The position numbers and the translations under genes were made by a program. Positions 26,833 through 35,034 of a stretch of DNA of 64,000 nucleotides are shown here, one piece after another. Location of the stretch: positions 496,001-560,000 of the forward strand of contig OY762936.1 in the NCBI GenBank assembly GCA_963666935.1, read 5' to 3'. Each line of letters starts with the position of its first letter. The stretch's first letter is position 1. The DNA is from G963666935 sp963666935 (GTDB lineage: Bacteria; Bacillota; Clostridia; Christensenellales; CAG-138). Under the pieces are notes generated by a model. That model made no database searches. It worked only from the letters and a program-made list of their open reading frames with translations, and was not told the DNA's origin.

Positions 26833-26862
26833 CTTGTATCCAAAAGTTTGTATTTAGGTCAA
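26833..26862 (-). promoter_or_regulatory. Possible promoter for the DUF695-like gene
   Basis: Minus-strand TTGACC (plus 26862-26857), 18-bp spacer, TACAAG (plus 26838-26833). The leader to the ATG would be about 115 bases. Confidence 0.35.
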
Positions 26863-26890
26863 AGAGTTTAAAGGGCATATAAGTATAAAA

Positions 26891-27000
26891 GCGCGGGGCT
26901 GCCGGCGCAAAGGTGTATTGGTGCTACGGCGAGTGCAGGTAGCACGGCACTGGCGTGCTTAGAGGCCCTCTAAACCGTAGGGACTCGACTTTCCTCTTAA
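26891..27000. ncRNA. Candidate structured RNA, family not recognised
   Basis: No frame looks coding here, but complementary segments are dense. GTGCTAC (26921-26927) pairs with GTAGCAC (26939-26945); GCACG (26942-26946) with CGTGC (26954-26958); TTAGAG (26959-26964) with CTCTAA (26968-26973). CTACGG (26924-26929) pairs with CCGTAG (26975-26980), and CGAGT (26930-26934) with ACTCG (26983-26987). The last two pairings cross each other, a pseudoknot-like arrangement. A TATAAA at 26884-26889 could be a plus-strand -10. The strand is not settled. The minus-strand GGAAAGUC segment resembles part of RNase P RNA, but the rest does not. Confidence 0.4.
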
Positions 27001-27004
27001 GACA

Positions 27005-27022
27005 GGGCGGCAAAAGCCGCCC
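27005..27022 (-). terminator. Hairpin just after alaS, probable terminator
   Basis: GGGCGGC (27005-27011) pairs with GCCGCCC (27016-27022) around four A. It starts 5 bases past the alaS stop. The following minus-strand bases TGTCTTAA are only weakly U-rich, so termination may be partial. Confidence 0.55.
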
Positions 27023-27027
27023 CGAAA

Positions 27028-28821
27028 TCAGTGTTCCAATACTGCCTTGATTCTGCGCACGCCGCTGCTGGAGGCCTCTTCCTTCTTAATCTTGAAGTGG
27101 CCCAATTCACCCGTGTTGTCGGCGTGGGGTCCGCCGCAAATCTCTTTGGAGAAGGCGCCCATGGTATAAACCTTTACGTGTTCGCCGTACTTATCGCCGA
27201 AAAGGCCGATGGCCCCCTGCGCTCTCGCCTCATCCAAAGTTAACTCTTCCCAGGTAATGGGGGCAGACGCCTGAATCCATTCGTTGACAAGTGCCTCAAT
27301 CTTTTGGAGCTCTTCCGCCGTTATTTTGCGCTCAAAGCTGAAGTCAAAGCGCAGGCGCTCGGCAGTGATGTTGCTACCGCGCTGGCTGATGCTGGAATCA
27401 TTGAGCACTTGGCGCAAGGCAGCCTGAAGCAGGTGTGTGGCGGTATGCAGCCGGGCGGTCTCTTCGCTGGTGTCCGCAAGGCCCCCCTTAAAACGCTGCT
27501 CTGCGCCCATCTGAGACTTCTTCTGATGCTCTTCGAAGGCGGCGTAAAAACCAGCCGTATCTACGCTCAGTCCGTTTTCCTGAGCCATTTCCTCGGTGAA
27601 CTCGATGGGGAAGCCAAAGGTATCGTAGAGCCGGAAGGCGGAAGCGCCGTCGATGCGGCCGTCGGGGAAGCTGCCCTTAATCCGGTCGAATTCATGCATG
27701 CCGTTGCGCAGTGTCTTCTGGAAACGCATTTCCTCTTTGCTCAGTTCAAAGAGAATGCGTTCGCGGTTTTCTGCAAGCTCCGGGTAAATGCCGCCGTATT
27801 GGGCAATGACGGCTTCGGCCACTTCGCCCAAGCTATTTTCGGGGATTCCAAGCTGCATGGCAAAGCGGATGGCTCGGCGGATCAGCCTGCGAAGGATGTA
27901 CCCCTGGTCCACGTTGGAGGGGGCCACGCCACGGTAGTCGCCCAATATAAAGGTGGCGCAACGGATGTGGTCCGCCACGATCCGAAAGGCACGAGTGGTG
28001 GCTGCATCCTGCTTAAACGCCTTGCCGCAGAGGTGGCTGATGGCGCCCATGATGCCGAAAAAGGCGTCGGTATCGTAGACGCTCTCCACACCCTGCAGCG
28101 TGGCCACAGTGCGGTCCAACCCCATGCCCGTGTCCACATTTTTCTGGGACAGGGGCAAGAAAGCGCCGTCCGCCTGTTTATTGTATTCCATGAACACGTT
28201 GTTCCAAATTTCCAGATACTTGCCGCAAGAGCAGGAAGGATCACAGGCTTCGGAACACTTGGGCTTCCCGGTGTCGTAGAAAATCTCGGTATCGGGGCCG
28301 CAGGGGCCGGTAATGCCGGCGGGCCCCCACCAGTTGTGTTTTTTATTCAAAAAGAAGATGTGGGAGGGATCCGCTCCCATCTCTACCCAGCGGTCATATG
28401 AATAGGTGTCCCGGGGCGCGTCTCCGTCGCCCTCAAAGCAGGTAAAGTAAAGCTTGTCCCGGTCGATTCCAAGCCAGCGCTCGTCGGTCAAAAATTCCCA
28501 AGAAAAGGCGATGGACTCCTTCTTAAAATAGTCGCCCAAAGACCAGTTACCCAGCATTTCGAAGAAGGTGCAGTGGGAAGCGTCGCCCACTTCGTCGATG
28601 TCGCCGGTGCGGATGCATTTCTGCACGTCTGCCAGACGGGTGCCTTCCGGGTGCTTTTCCCCCATCAGGTAAGGAACCAGAGGATGCATGCCGGCGGTGG
28701 TAAAGAGCACAGTGGGGTCGTTTTCTGGGATCAGAGAGGAAGAGGGGATGATTGCATGGCCCTTTTCGCGAAAAAAGTCCAAAAAGAGCTTGCGAAGTTC
28801 GTGGGATGTCAGCAGCCTCAT
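27028..28821 (-). CDS. alaS: Alanyl-tRNA synthetase, short form ending after the editing domain
   Basis: Charges tRNA-Ala. The 597-residue product has the class II catalytic core from residue 1 (SSSLIPENDPTVLFTTAGMHP; motif with GMGLDRTVATLQG near 230-245), the tRNA-recognition middle domain, and the editing domain with HTATH and CGGPHADNTG. It then stops at LEH, so the C-terminal DHHA1/C-Ala domain (about 250 residues in the usual 870-residue enzyme) is absent. The frame ends cleanly and a hairpin follows, so this looks like a natural short form, not a frameshift. ATG 28821 is preferred to TTG 28824 (GAGGT 8 nt upstream). Confidence 0.9.
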   Translation of the reverse strand: MRLLTSHELRKLFLDFFREKGHAIIPSSSLIPENDPTVLFTTAGMHPLVPYLMGEKHPEGTRLADVQKCIRTGDIDEVGDASHCTFFEMLGNWSLGDYFKKESIAFSWEFLTDERWLGIDRDKLYFTCFEGDGDAPRDTYSYDRWVEMGADPSHIFFLNKKHNWWGPAGITGPCGPDTEIFYDTGKPKCSEACDPSCSCGKYLEIWNNVFMEYNKQADGAFLPLSQKNVDTGMGLDRTVATLQGVESVYDTDAFFGIMGAISHLCGKAFKQDAATTRAFRIVADHIRCATFILGDYRGVAPSNVDQGYILRRLIRRAIRFAMQLGIPENSLGEVAEAVIAQYGGIYPELAENRERILFELSKEEMRFQKTLRNGMHEFDRIKGSFPDGRIDGASAFRLYDTFGFPIEFTEEMAQENGLSVDTAGFYAAFEEHQKKSQMGAEQRFKGGLADTSEETARLHTATHLLQAALRQVLNDSSISQRGSNITAERLRFDFSFERKITAEELQKIEALVNEWIQASAPITWEELTLDEARAQGAIGLFGDKYGEHVKVYTMGAFSKEICGGPHADNTGELGHFKIKKEEASSSGVRRIKAVLEH

Positions 28822-28871
28822 CAATCGTTACCTCATACTTGTTCTATATTTTGCGTGATTCGCATCAATAG

Positions 28872-28901
28872 AGTATAACCTGAATTTTGTTTACTTGTCA
28901 A
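28872..28901 (-). promoter_or_regulatory. Strong promoter for alaS
   Basis: Minus-strand TTGACA (plus 28901-28896), 18-bp spacer, TATACT (plus 28877-28872). The leader is about 45 bases; no T-box structure fits in it. Confidence 0.8.
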
Positions 28902-28923
28902 CGCGGGCCCAGATGGATATAAT
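28895..28923 (+). promoter_or_regulatory. Divergent promoter with overlapping -35 box, predicts leaderless mRNA
   Basis: TTGTCA (28895-28900), 17-bp spacer, perfect TATAAT (28918-28923). The -35 box overlaps that of the alaS promoter on the other strand. Transcription is expected to start about 7 bases after the -10 box, at or next to the A of the ATG at 28930, and no Shine-Dalgarno site is present. Confidence 0.7.
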
Positions 28924-28929
28924 CAAAAC

Positions 28930-29817
28930 ATGAAGCGCAAATATTGGAGACATTTCAGCCTGAATCTAAGGCGCATGAAGGTCACGTTTGTGGGGGACGA
29001 GGGCAAACCCTGGCGGGTTATGGCGGCAGTTTTAGCTGGTATCCTGCTGCTTACGGTATTGCTTATGACTTCCGCAATGGAGCCGCAGCTTATGTCTACG
29101 CCGGAAATTCTTTCTGTGCAGGAAAAGGGCACGCTGAGGGTAGGGGTGCGATATGACATCGGCGGTCTGGGGAGCAAAGAGGGGGGGCTTACCCAGGAAC
29201 TCGCCGCCCTACTGGCTGAACGGGTCCTGGGCACGGACGCCGAAAGCAGCCTTCAGTTGGTAGAGGTTACTTCCATGACCGGCACCACGCAGCTGGATGA
29301 CGGAAGCGTGGATGTGGTGATTGCGCTGATGGATTCCCGCATGGCGAGCCGCTATTTCTATTCGCACAGCTATTACACGGATCCCTGCCGGCTTGTGGCG
29401 AAAAAAGGCATTGGCTCCTTTACCCTTAACGGCGCTACTATTGGGTATGTGCAGTCCAATCCACTTTATACCACCATTGAGGATTACCTTCTCTCGCAGT
29501 ATATGGATGAAAATTCTGAGGTGAATTTAATAAAGAAAAAGTATGCATCTTACCCCGATATGCTGGACGGGCTGACACGGGGGGAAGTGGACGCTGTGGT
29601 GATGACGGGCGTATGTGTTGAAAAATACAGCGAGAAATATGAGATTGCCCAAACCGAGTTTTCTCTGGGCGACGCCCAGTATGCGGTGATGTGCGCTTCG
29701 GATACAACGGTGTTTGCGCAGCTTGCCGACCTTATGCTGGATGAATTGAAAGAGAGCGGCCAGATGGACGCCCTCTATCAGAAGTATGGCCTAAGTTACA
29801 GGTCGTCTGCGTCCTGA
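28930..29817 (+). CDS. Membrane-anchored family 3 solute-binding protein
   Basis: The 295-residue product has a basic cytoplasmic N-terminus (1-33), one transmembrane helix (about 34-51), then a periplasmic-binding-protein type 2 domain. That domain begins VQEKGTLRVGVRYDIG and includes LDDGSVDVVIALM.S and the final GQMDALYQKYGL, typical of amino-acid-binding SBPs. No permease or ATPase gene is next to it, so it may serve a distant transporter or act as a sensor. ATG 28930 follows the promoter directly; ATG 28975 is an alternative start, but its AAGG is only 3 nt away. Confidence 0.7.
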   Translation: MKRKYWRHFSLNLRRMKVTFVGDEGKPWRVMAAVLAGILLLTVLLMTSAMEPQLMSTPEILSVQEKGTLRVGVRYDIGGLGSKEGGLTQELAALLAERVLGTDAESSLQLVEVTSMTGTTQLDDGSVDVVIALMDSRMASRYFYSHSYYTDPCRLVAKKGIGSFTLNGATIGYVQSNPLYTTIEDYLLSQYMDENSEVNLIKKKYASYPDMLDGLTRGEVDAVVMTGVCVEKYSEKYEIAQTEFSLGDAQYAVMCASDTTVFAQLADLMLDELKESGQMDALYQKYGLSYRSSAS

Positions 29818-29945
29818 ACTGGCCGCTTATCCTTTTTGCCGGTGCCCGTGTAGCTCCCCTCTATATCCGAAGGGATGTTTTTCTGATTCATGCGCCGCAT
29901 GGAAGCGGCGAGATCCTGTACATCAACTTTCTTTTTACGTGGCAT
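29796..29945 (-). CDS. Short acidic-tailed protein of 49 residues
   Basis: ATG 29945 has AGGAG 8 nt upstream, an excellent ribosome site. The product starts MPRKKKVDVQDLAA, is basic at the N-terminus, has SDIEGSYTGTGKK in the middle and ends RPVQDADDL. The tail resembles small uncharacterised clostridial proteins that I recall with SYTG and QDADDL segments; this is memory, not a search. It is convergent with the SBP gene and overlaps its last 22 bases. Confidence 0.7.
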   Translation of the reverse strand: MPRKKKVDVQDLAASMRRMNQKNIPSDIEGSYTGTGKKDKRPVQDADDL

Positions 29946-29985
29946 TGACAAAACTCCTTTTTGTTTTATTATTTGCGGACAGAAT

Positions 29986-30022
29986 AAAAAAATCCCTTAC
30001 AGTTGCAAGGGATTTTAATTTT
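29986..30022. terminator. Bidirectional terminator-like hairpin
   Basis: AAAATCCCTT (29989-29998) pairs with AAGGGATTTT (30007-30016) around an 8-base loop; T-rich on the right (plus) and, on the minus strand, seven T in a row. It can end the minus-strand DUF3298-like lipoprotein gene and plus-strand transcripts from the SBP gene. Confidence 0.75.
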
Positions 30023-31255
30023 TTATCTTATTTCAAATGCGGTGATATGCCATCCGTCCCCAGCCTGCTCAAGGGTGATGGCGGCCGGACCGATCACGCC
30101 GGTGTTGCTGCTTCCGGGTTTGCCATACATGAGTACGCCCACAATGCTCAGCGTGCCGTTTTCTATGGTGGCGTCTTCGCATTGCAGCCCATAAGCCGTT
30201 TCGGCGGCGGTCAGATTGACGTTGTCGCCAGCAATCTCCGTGCCGGGGTCTGCGCCTGCGGCACCCTTTGTAATGGAGATGTCGCCGAAGTGCCGGGCGG
30301 CACAGGCGGTGTAATCATCCCAAGAGATTGTGGAGACGGGCGCGTTCCCAAGAAGCAGAGTGCGTAAAAAGGCTGTGGCGACAGCATCGGAAGGTGTGCC
30401 CACAAAACCGTCATAATTGGGGGCACATGCGGTGGCGGTGGCGTTGATGGCCGGAAGCAGAGATTCGTACTCTTCCGCATCCAGAATATCACCTACAAAT
30501 TCGGGATATAGAGCGCTTCGGGCGAAGCTGAATTCCAGCGACTGATCTGCAAGTTTGCCGGGGCGCACATAGACCGTATACCCCTCTTCGGCCACTGTGA
30601 AGCCGTTATAGAGGTCCAATACAGCTACGATATCTTCCAGAGCCAAGTCTCCGTAATAGTTGCCTGGATCCAGCGCAATAATGTTCCAAACCTGCTGTGC
30701 CACCAGAGCGTCCGGTGCATAAACGCCGCTGATTTTGGCAAGGCCGCATTCACTGCCCAACGCGTCGAGAACCAGAGTGGTGATCACAGTTTCCGAATCG
30801 GAGCCATCGTAGGAGGCGGTTTCGGTAAACAGGATGTTGGTATAGCTTCCGGCGGGATTGCTCGCCTTGCGAACCTCAAATTCCACTAGCGTATAAGGAA
30901 TAGCCGCGCTGCCGGCCCGGTCCGCAAGGGGCATGCGCTCCTCCGTAACCCGGGCGGTAAGCTCTTCCACAAACCGGTTTATGGCATCGTTTAAGGCCGA
31001 CTCCGGGAATACGGGAATGCTGTAGGTGAGCTGATATTCCGCGTCCGCGTCAGAGGTGCCCTCGGGGAAAAATATGGTTACTGTGCTGATAGAATAGCCG
31101 TTATCCGTTTGCGCTTCCGGCGTGTTTACGGGAAGCGAAGCTGCGGGGGTCTTGGTTACGTCTACCACGGCCTCTTCCTTTTCGGTACATCCCGCGCACA
31201 TCAGGATAAAAGCGGTCATAAACAAAAAAGTAATAATGCAGGATATCCTTCGCAT
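30023..31255 (-). CDS. Lipoprotein with DUF4163/DUF3298-like (RsiV-type) region
   Basis: The 410-residue product has a signal peptide ending in CAGC (lipoprotein type; the -3 residue is Cys, unusual), a short linker, and then YQLTYSIPVFPESALNDAINRFVEEL, whose core 'YSIPVF...LNDAINRF' resembles DUF4163. A following block (ALEDIVAVLDLYNGF...EEGYTVYVRPGKLA) resembles DUF3298. Such domains occur in lysozyme-binding anti-sigma factors and in deacetylases, but no anti-sigma or catalytic part is visible. The C-terminal 120 residues are of unknown type. AAAGGA precedes the ATG by 4-5 nt. Confidence 0.55.
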   Translation of the reverse strand: MRRISCIITFLFMTAFILMCAGCTEKEEAVVDVTKTPAASLPVNTPEAQTDNGYSISTVTIFFPEGTSDADAEYQLTYSIPVFPESALNDAINRFVEELTARVTEERMPLADRAGSAAIPYTLVEFEVRKASNPAGSYTNILFTETASYDGSDSETVITTLVLDALGSECGLAKISGVYAPDALVAQQVWNIIALDPGNYYGDLALEDIVAVLDLYNGFTVAEEGYTVYVRPGKLADQSLEFSFARSALYPEFVGDILDAEEYESLLPAINATATACAPNYDGFVGTPSDAVATAFLRTLLLGNAPVSTISWDDYTACAARHFGDISITKGAAGADPGTEIAGDNVNLTAAETAYGLQCEDATIENGTLSIVGVLMYGKPGSSNTGVIGPAAITLEQAGDGWHITAFEIR

Positions 31256-31270
31256 AGAATCCTTTCTCCG

Positions 31271-32896
31271 TCAGTTGTCCCGGCGGCGCTGTATCTGCGT
31301 ATTTTTCAAATCAGGGCGGTTGGATGCATTGGCTTCAGCGATTGCGCGCATGCGCCGTGCTTTCTTGGCTCTGCGGCGGGCGGCTTCGATCCGTTGTTGT
31401 TTTTCCAGATGTGTAAGAATGAGTAGCGCCACCACAGCGATGACCGTAAGAATTGCCAGAATGACTAGGGCCATGGTCAGCGCACTGTTTACAGAGCTTC
31501 CTATAGTGGCTCCGAGTGTGTCAATGACGTTTTGCTGCGTGGCGGCAGACTGGGAGGCATCGTAAACGCCTACAAAATCTGCCGTGACATAGGCGGTATA
31601 GGTATAGGGATTCCCCGCGGGGTCATCCATGGAAACGACGAATGTAAGATCGCGGGGATCACCCACATAGACCGTCTGCTCCGTGGAATAGGTGCCGGGT
31701 ACCACCGTATCCGCGCGATGAATTTCTGTGAGCTTTTGGGTTTCCGTTCCATCTTCCGCTTTTTCTACGGTCTGCTCCGAAATTACCAAATTGCTCATGT
31801 CCAGCGTTCCCGTGTTGTTAACCACAAAGTTAATCTTAATACTGCCCGCGACATTCAAGGACTCGGTAACCGTGGCCGAAAACTCAATCCCCAACAGGCT
31901 AGGATCGATGTACTTGCGCACCACATAACTTTTGGTGTTGTCCTCATAGGTATCGCCAGAAGAAGACTTACCCTTGATATAAAAGACCACATAGCGAGTT
32001 TCATCCGTAAGAATGGTATAGGATAACTGACGGCTCTCACCCACAGCCAAAGCGAAGGAGGAGTCGTTTACCTTTTTGCCCAGATCGTCGGTAATGCTAA
32101 TGCTGCTGATTTTCTGGTTTCCGTTGTTGGTGAGATTGATGTTGAAGGGTACACCGTCCGCCGTGGGAGTTCCCTGAACTACTTCTACTGAGATCTTGGA
32201 GTTTACCATGCCCAGTGTGACTGCCGACGCTGTGGCCGTTTGGGTTTGATCGTTGCTGTCAAGGTAAGTGACGACGGGTTGGGACACCACGGTGTTGTAA
32301 CCCATCTTGTAAGTGTAGATGAAGTCGGTGGACGAGCTTACCGGGATCGTAAAATTGGAGGCAATGGGTTTGCTGCCGGCGATTTCGGAATCCACAAGAG
32401 AATTGACGGTAACGGCGGTTCCGCCGGTATTTGTGATGGTATAGGTCAAGGCCACTTCGTCGCCGGGGGAGGCCTGCGTGGAGCTGGTAACGCGGGAAAC
32501 GGAAAGAGAGGCAGCGATTTGACGCTCAATGGTGACGGAAGAGGAGGCGCTCTTTTGAACGCCGTTTTCCAGCCAAGTGATGTCAAAGGGAATTGCCGTG
32601 CCCAGCAGTGCATCGCCTACGGCGAGGGAACAGGAAAAGGACTGGCTCTTTCCTGGAGCGATGGAGGCCCCTTGTGTATCAAAGAAAATGCCCGAATAGG
32701 CGCTGCTGATCTGGATTTGCTCCATTGCGGCAGAGCCATCGTTGCTGACGGTGATCTCGATGACAGCTTCGCCTGCGGTGGCCATTGAGGAAGGCGTTGC
32801 GCTGGTGGTTACATCCGCCGCAAATGCGGGGACAGAAATCACACATAGCAAAAACGCAAGCGTCAGGCAAAGGAAACGATTTAACTTCATGATCAT
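31271..32896 (-). CDS. Secreted, C-terminally anchored protein with CARDB/DUF11-like repeats
   Basis: The 541-residue product has a signal peptide (about 1-25, cleaved near AFA-AD), then about four immunoglobulin-like beta repeats with the pattern 'AGEAVIEITVSNDGSA', 'PGDEVALTYTITNTGGTA', 'FNINLTNNGNQKI' and 'IKINFVVNNTGTLDM'. These are typical of CARDB/DUF11 adhesion modules. Near 475-500 is a transmembrane helix, and a strongly basic cytoplasmic tail ends the protein (RRRAKKARRMR). Likely a cell-surface protein. The start is ATG 32896 or ATG 32890; GGGAG is 4 or 10 nt upstream respectively. Confidence 0.65.
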   Translation of the reverse strand: MIMKLNRFLCLTLAFLLCVISVPAFAADVTTSATPSSMATAGEAVIEITVSNDGSAAMEQIQISSAYSGIFFDTQGASIAPGKSQSFSCSLAVGDALLGTAIPFDITWLENGVQKSASSSVTIERQIAASLSVSRVTSSTQASPGDEVALTYTITNTGGTAVTVNSLVDSEIAGSKPIASNFTIPVSSSTDFIYTYKMGYNTVVSQPVVTYLDSNDQTQTATASAVTLGMVNSKISVEVVQGTPTADGVPFNINLTNNGNQKISSISITDDLGKKVNDSSFALAVGESRQLSYTILTDETRYVVFYIKGKSSSGDTYEDNTKSYVVRKYIDPSLLGIEFSATVTESLNVAGSIKINFVVNNTGTLDMSNLVISEQTVEKAEDGTETQKLTEIHRADTVVPGTYSTEQTVYVGDPRDLTFVVSMDDPAGNPYTYTAYVTADFVGVYDASQSAATQQNVIDTLGATIGSSVNSALTMALVILAILTVIAVVALLILTHLEKQQRIEAARRRAKKARRMRAIAEANASNRPDLKNTQIQRRRDN

Positions 32897-32936
32897 ATTA
32901 CTCCCGGTTGATGATGAGTACACAAACTCAACTTAT

Positions 32937-32942
32937 ATTATA
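32937..32942 (-). promoter_or_regulatory. -10 box for the CARDB-like surface protein gene
   Basis: Minus-strand TATAAT (plus ATTATA at 32937-32942), about 40 bases before the start codon. No good -35 box is seen. Confidence 0.4.
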
Positions 32943-32996
32943 GAACAATGTGGCGCTCAGTACCATAGTGAACAAAAAAGTTTAAAATATGAAAAA

Positions 32997-33620
32997 TTAC
33001 GGAATTTCGAGATATGCCTCTCCCGCAATGCAAGCGAAGCACGTTCCGTCCGTGCGTTCCGAAAGTTCCTTTTGAAATACTGCGGCTTCTTGGGTGCGTA
33101 CCAGTGCGCGGATTTTCACGGCCTGTACGAAATCCAGTTTCCGGATCTGGGCCGCCCCGCGCAGATAGGATTCAATGGCGCCATAGCGGGAATAGTCCAC
33201 TTCAATCTCAAAAAGCGTTCCCGGGGCCATGGTGAGAATTCCTGCACTGTCAACAGCTTCGGCGGCGCTTTTTGAATAGGCCCGCACCAAGCCGCCTGTC
33301 CCCAGCAATATGCCGCCGAAATATCGGGTGACCACGATGAGCACGTCGGTGATGTCCCTGCGCCTGAGCACATCCATGATGGGCATTCCGGCGGTTCCGC
33401 CGGGCTCGCCGTCATCACTATAGCGTGCGATTCCGCTCCGCTCTCCGATGGCGTAGGCGTAGCAATTGTGACGGGCATCCCAATGCTGCTTACGGATGTT
33501 TGCAAGGAAGGCAAGCGCTTCCTCCTCGCTTTTGACGGGGAAACACCTGCCTATAAATCTGGAACGGTTTATGGTGACTTCGATTTCCGAAGCCTTTTTC
33601 ACCGTGCGGTATTCAATCAT
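32997..33620 (-). CDS. yigZ: YigZ/IMPACT family protein
   Basis: The 207-residue product has the UPF0029 N-terminal domain (SRFIGRCFPV near 20, SDDGEPGGTAGMPIMDVL near 68-85, VVTRYFGGILLGTGGLVRAY near 95-115) and the small C-terminal DUF1949 domain. The family is related to eukaryotic IMPACT; its bacterial role is unclear. The start overlaps the tyrS stop by ATGA, so both are translated from one message. Confidence 0.9.
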   Translation of the reverse strand: MIEYRTVKKASEIEVTINRSRFIGRCFPVKSEEEALAFLANIRKQHWDARHNCYAYAIGERSGIARYSDDGEPGGTAGMPIMDVLRRRDITDVLIVVTRYFGGILLGTGGLVRAYSKSAAEAVDSAGILTMAPGTLFEIEVDYSRYGAIESYLRGAAQIRKLDFVQAVKIRALVRTQEAAVFQKELSERTDGTCFACIAGEAYLEIP

Positions 33621-34843
33621 GCGCGGATCACACGCACAAAGCCTTTCTTGCCCTTCTTGAGGATAACGCCCTCTGTGAGCTTGCTTTCATCCAGCGCTGC
33701 GTATACATTCGTGATCTTATCCTCTCCCGCGAAGACCGCGCCGTCCTCAATGAGGCGCCGAGCGTCGCTCTTACTCTTGCACAAATTGCCCCGAACGAGG
33801 AGTTCAGTGACCCGAAGGCCAGTCAATTCGATGTCGGCAGGAGTGAGCGCTATGGTGGGCATGGTAGAAAGATCGCCGCCGCCGCCGAAGAGGGCTTCCG
33901 CCGCCACTTGGGCATCGGTTGCTGCCTTCTCGCCGTGAACCTGTGCGGTGAGGGTGTAAGCAAGGGTGCGCTTAGCTGCGTTGAGCGCCGCGCCGCCCTC
34001 TGCACACATGGTGTGGACTTCTGCCATGGGAATGAAAGTGAGCAGGGAGAGACACTTTTCCACATCGGCGTCGTCCACATTGCGCCAGTACTGATAAAAG
34101 TCGTATACGCTGGTTTTTTCAGGATCCAGCCAGAGTGCGCCCTTTTCGGTTTTGCCCATCTTCTTGCCCTCGCTGTTGGTCAAAAGGGCGGTGGTCAGGC
34201 AAAAGGCGGGCTTTTGCTCCTTGCGGCGGATGAGGTCCACGCCGCCCAGCATGTTGCTCCACTGGTCGTCTCCGCCCATCTGCAGCACGCAGCTGTGCCG
34301 GCGGTTCAGCTCCAAAAAGTCGTAGCTCTGCATGAGCATATAGCTCATTTCAAAGAAGGTAAGCCCCCGCTCCATGCGCTGCCGGTAGCAGTCCGCCCGA
34401 AGCATGCTGTTAACAGAAAAATAGACGCCGATCTCCCGCATGAAATCTAGGAAATTCAGAGGCCGGAGCCATGTGGCGTTGTTGACGACGAGAGCCTTTC
34501 CCTTGGAAAAATCCAATAGGCGAGACATCTGCTTTTGGAAGCAGGCGGCGTTGTGATCCAATTCCTCATTGGTCATCATGCGGCGCATATCGGTTTTGCC
34601 GGAAGGGTCACCGATCATGGCGGTGCCGGCGCCCAAAAGCACGATGGGCAGGTGGCCCGCGCGCTGCATGTGCGCCATGGTCATGAGCGCAACGTAATGA
34701 CCAATATGCAGGCTGTCCGCCGTGGGATCAAAGCCGATGTAAAAGGCGATTTTTTCCTTTCCCAAAAGCGCATAGAGCTCATCGGTGTGAGAGCACTGCT
34801 TGATGTAGCCGCGTTCGGCTAGTACATCGTATATGTTAGGCAT
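33617..34843 (-). CDS. tyrS: Tyrosyl-tRNA synthetase
   Basis: Charges tRNA-Tyr. The 408-residue product has the class I signature HIGH (46-49), the tyrosine pocket with YMLMQSYD and QMGGDDQWSN, the second signature KMGKT (228-232, the KMSKS loop with a Gly), and a C-terminal S4 RNA-binding domain. AAAGGAG lies 7 nt before the ATG. There is no T-box leader, which is unusual for clostridial tyrS but not unknown. It forms a two-gene unit with yigZ. Confidence 0.94.
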   Translation of the reverse strand: MPNIYDVLAERGYIKQCSHTDELYALLGKEKIAFYIGFDPTADSLHIGHYVALMTMAHMQRAGHLPIVLLGAGTAMIGDPSGKTDMRRMMTNEELDHNAACFQKQMSRLLDFSKGKALVVNNATWLRPLNFLDFMREIGVYFSVNSMLRADCYRQRMERGLTFFEMSYMLMQSYDFLELNRRHSCVLQMGGDDQWSNMLGGVDLIRRKEQKPAFCLTTALLTNSEGKKMGKTEKGALWLDPEKTSVYDFYQYWRNVDDADVEKCLSLLTFIPMAEVHTMCAEGGAALNAAKRTLAYTLTAQVHGEKAATDAQVAAEALFGGGGDLSTMPTIALTPADIELTGLRVTELLVRGNLCKSKSDARRLIEDGAVFAGEDKITNVYAALDESKLTEGVILKKGKKGFVRVIRA

Positions 34844-34887
34844 GTCAAAACTCCTTTGAACTATATAATGAAAGACAAAAATTTCAC

Positions 34888-34901
34888 GGTACTAGAGTAC
34901 C
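34888..34901. repeat. 14-bp palindrome between tyrS and the spoIIE-type gene
   Basis: GGTACT and AGTACC flank a central AG. The loop is too short for an RNA hairpin, so a dimeric DNA-binding site is the likelier reading. It lies 45 bp upstream of tyrS on the divergent intergenic segment. Confidence 0.4.
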
Positions 34902-35034
34902 ATATTGCGCCGGGGGTTTCAACTCGTTTCATGCGCTAATATTCGATATTTGCCGGGTATTTGGTGCGACAGTATTTGCAGTTGCGATTCGGTAACATAA
35001 ATTGAGGTCAGTCAAGAGTGAAGGGGGAGGTGCC

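Noticed and set aside
26891..27022. RNase P RNA (minus-strand GGAAAGUC segment)
   Set aside because: The segment resembles one strand of P4, but the interval is too short and the matching distal conserved segments are absent.
27304..28401. 365-codon plus-strand frame inside alaS
   Set aside because: Antisense shadow of a clear alanyl-tRNA synthetase; no ribosome site and no recognisable domain.
34844..35034. T-box leader for tyrS
   Set aside because: The leader is too short and lacks the conserved T-box sequence; only a 14-bp palindrome is seen.
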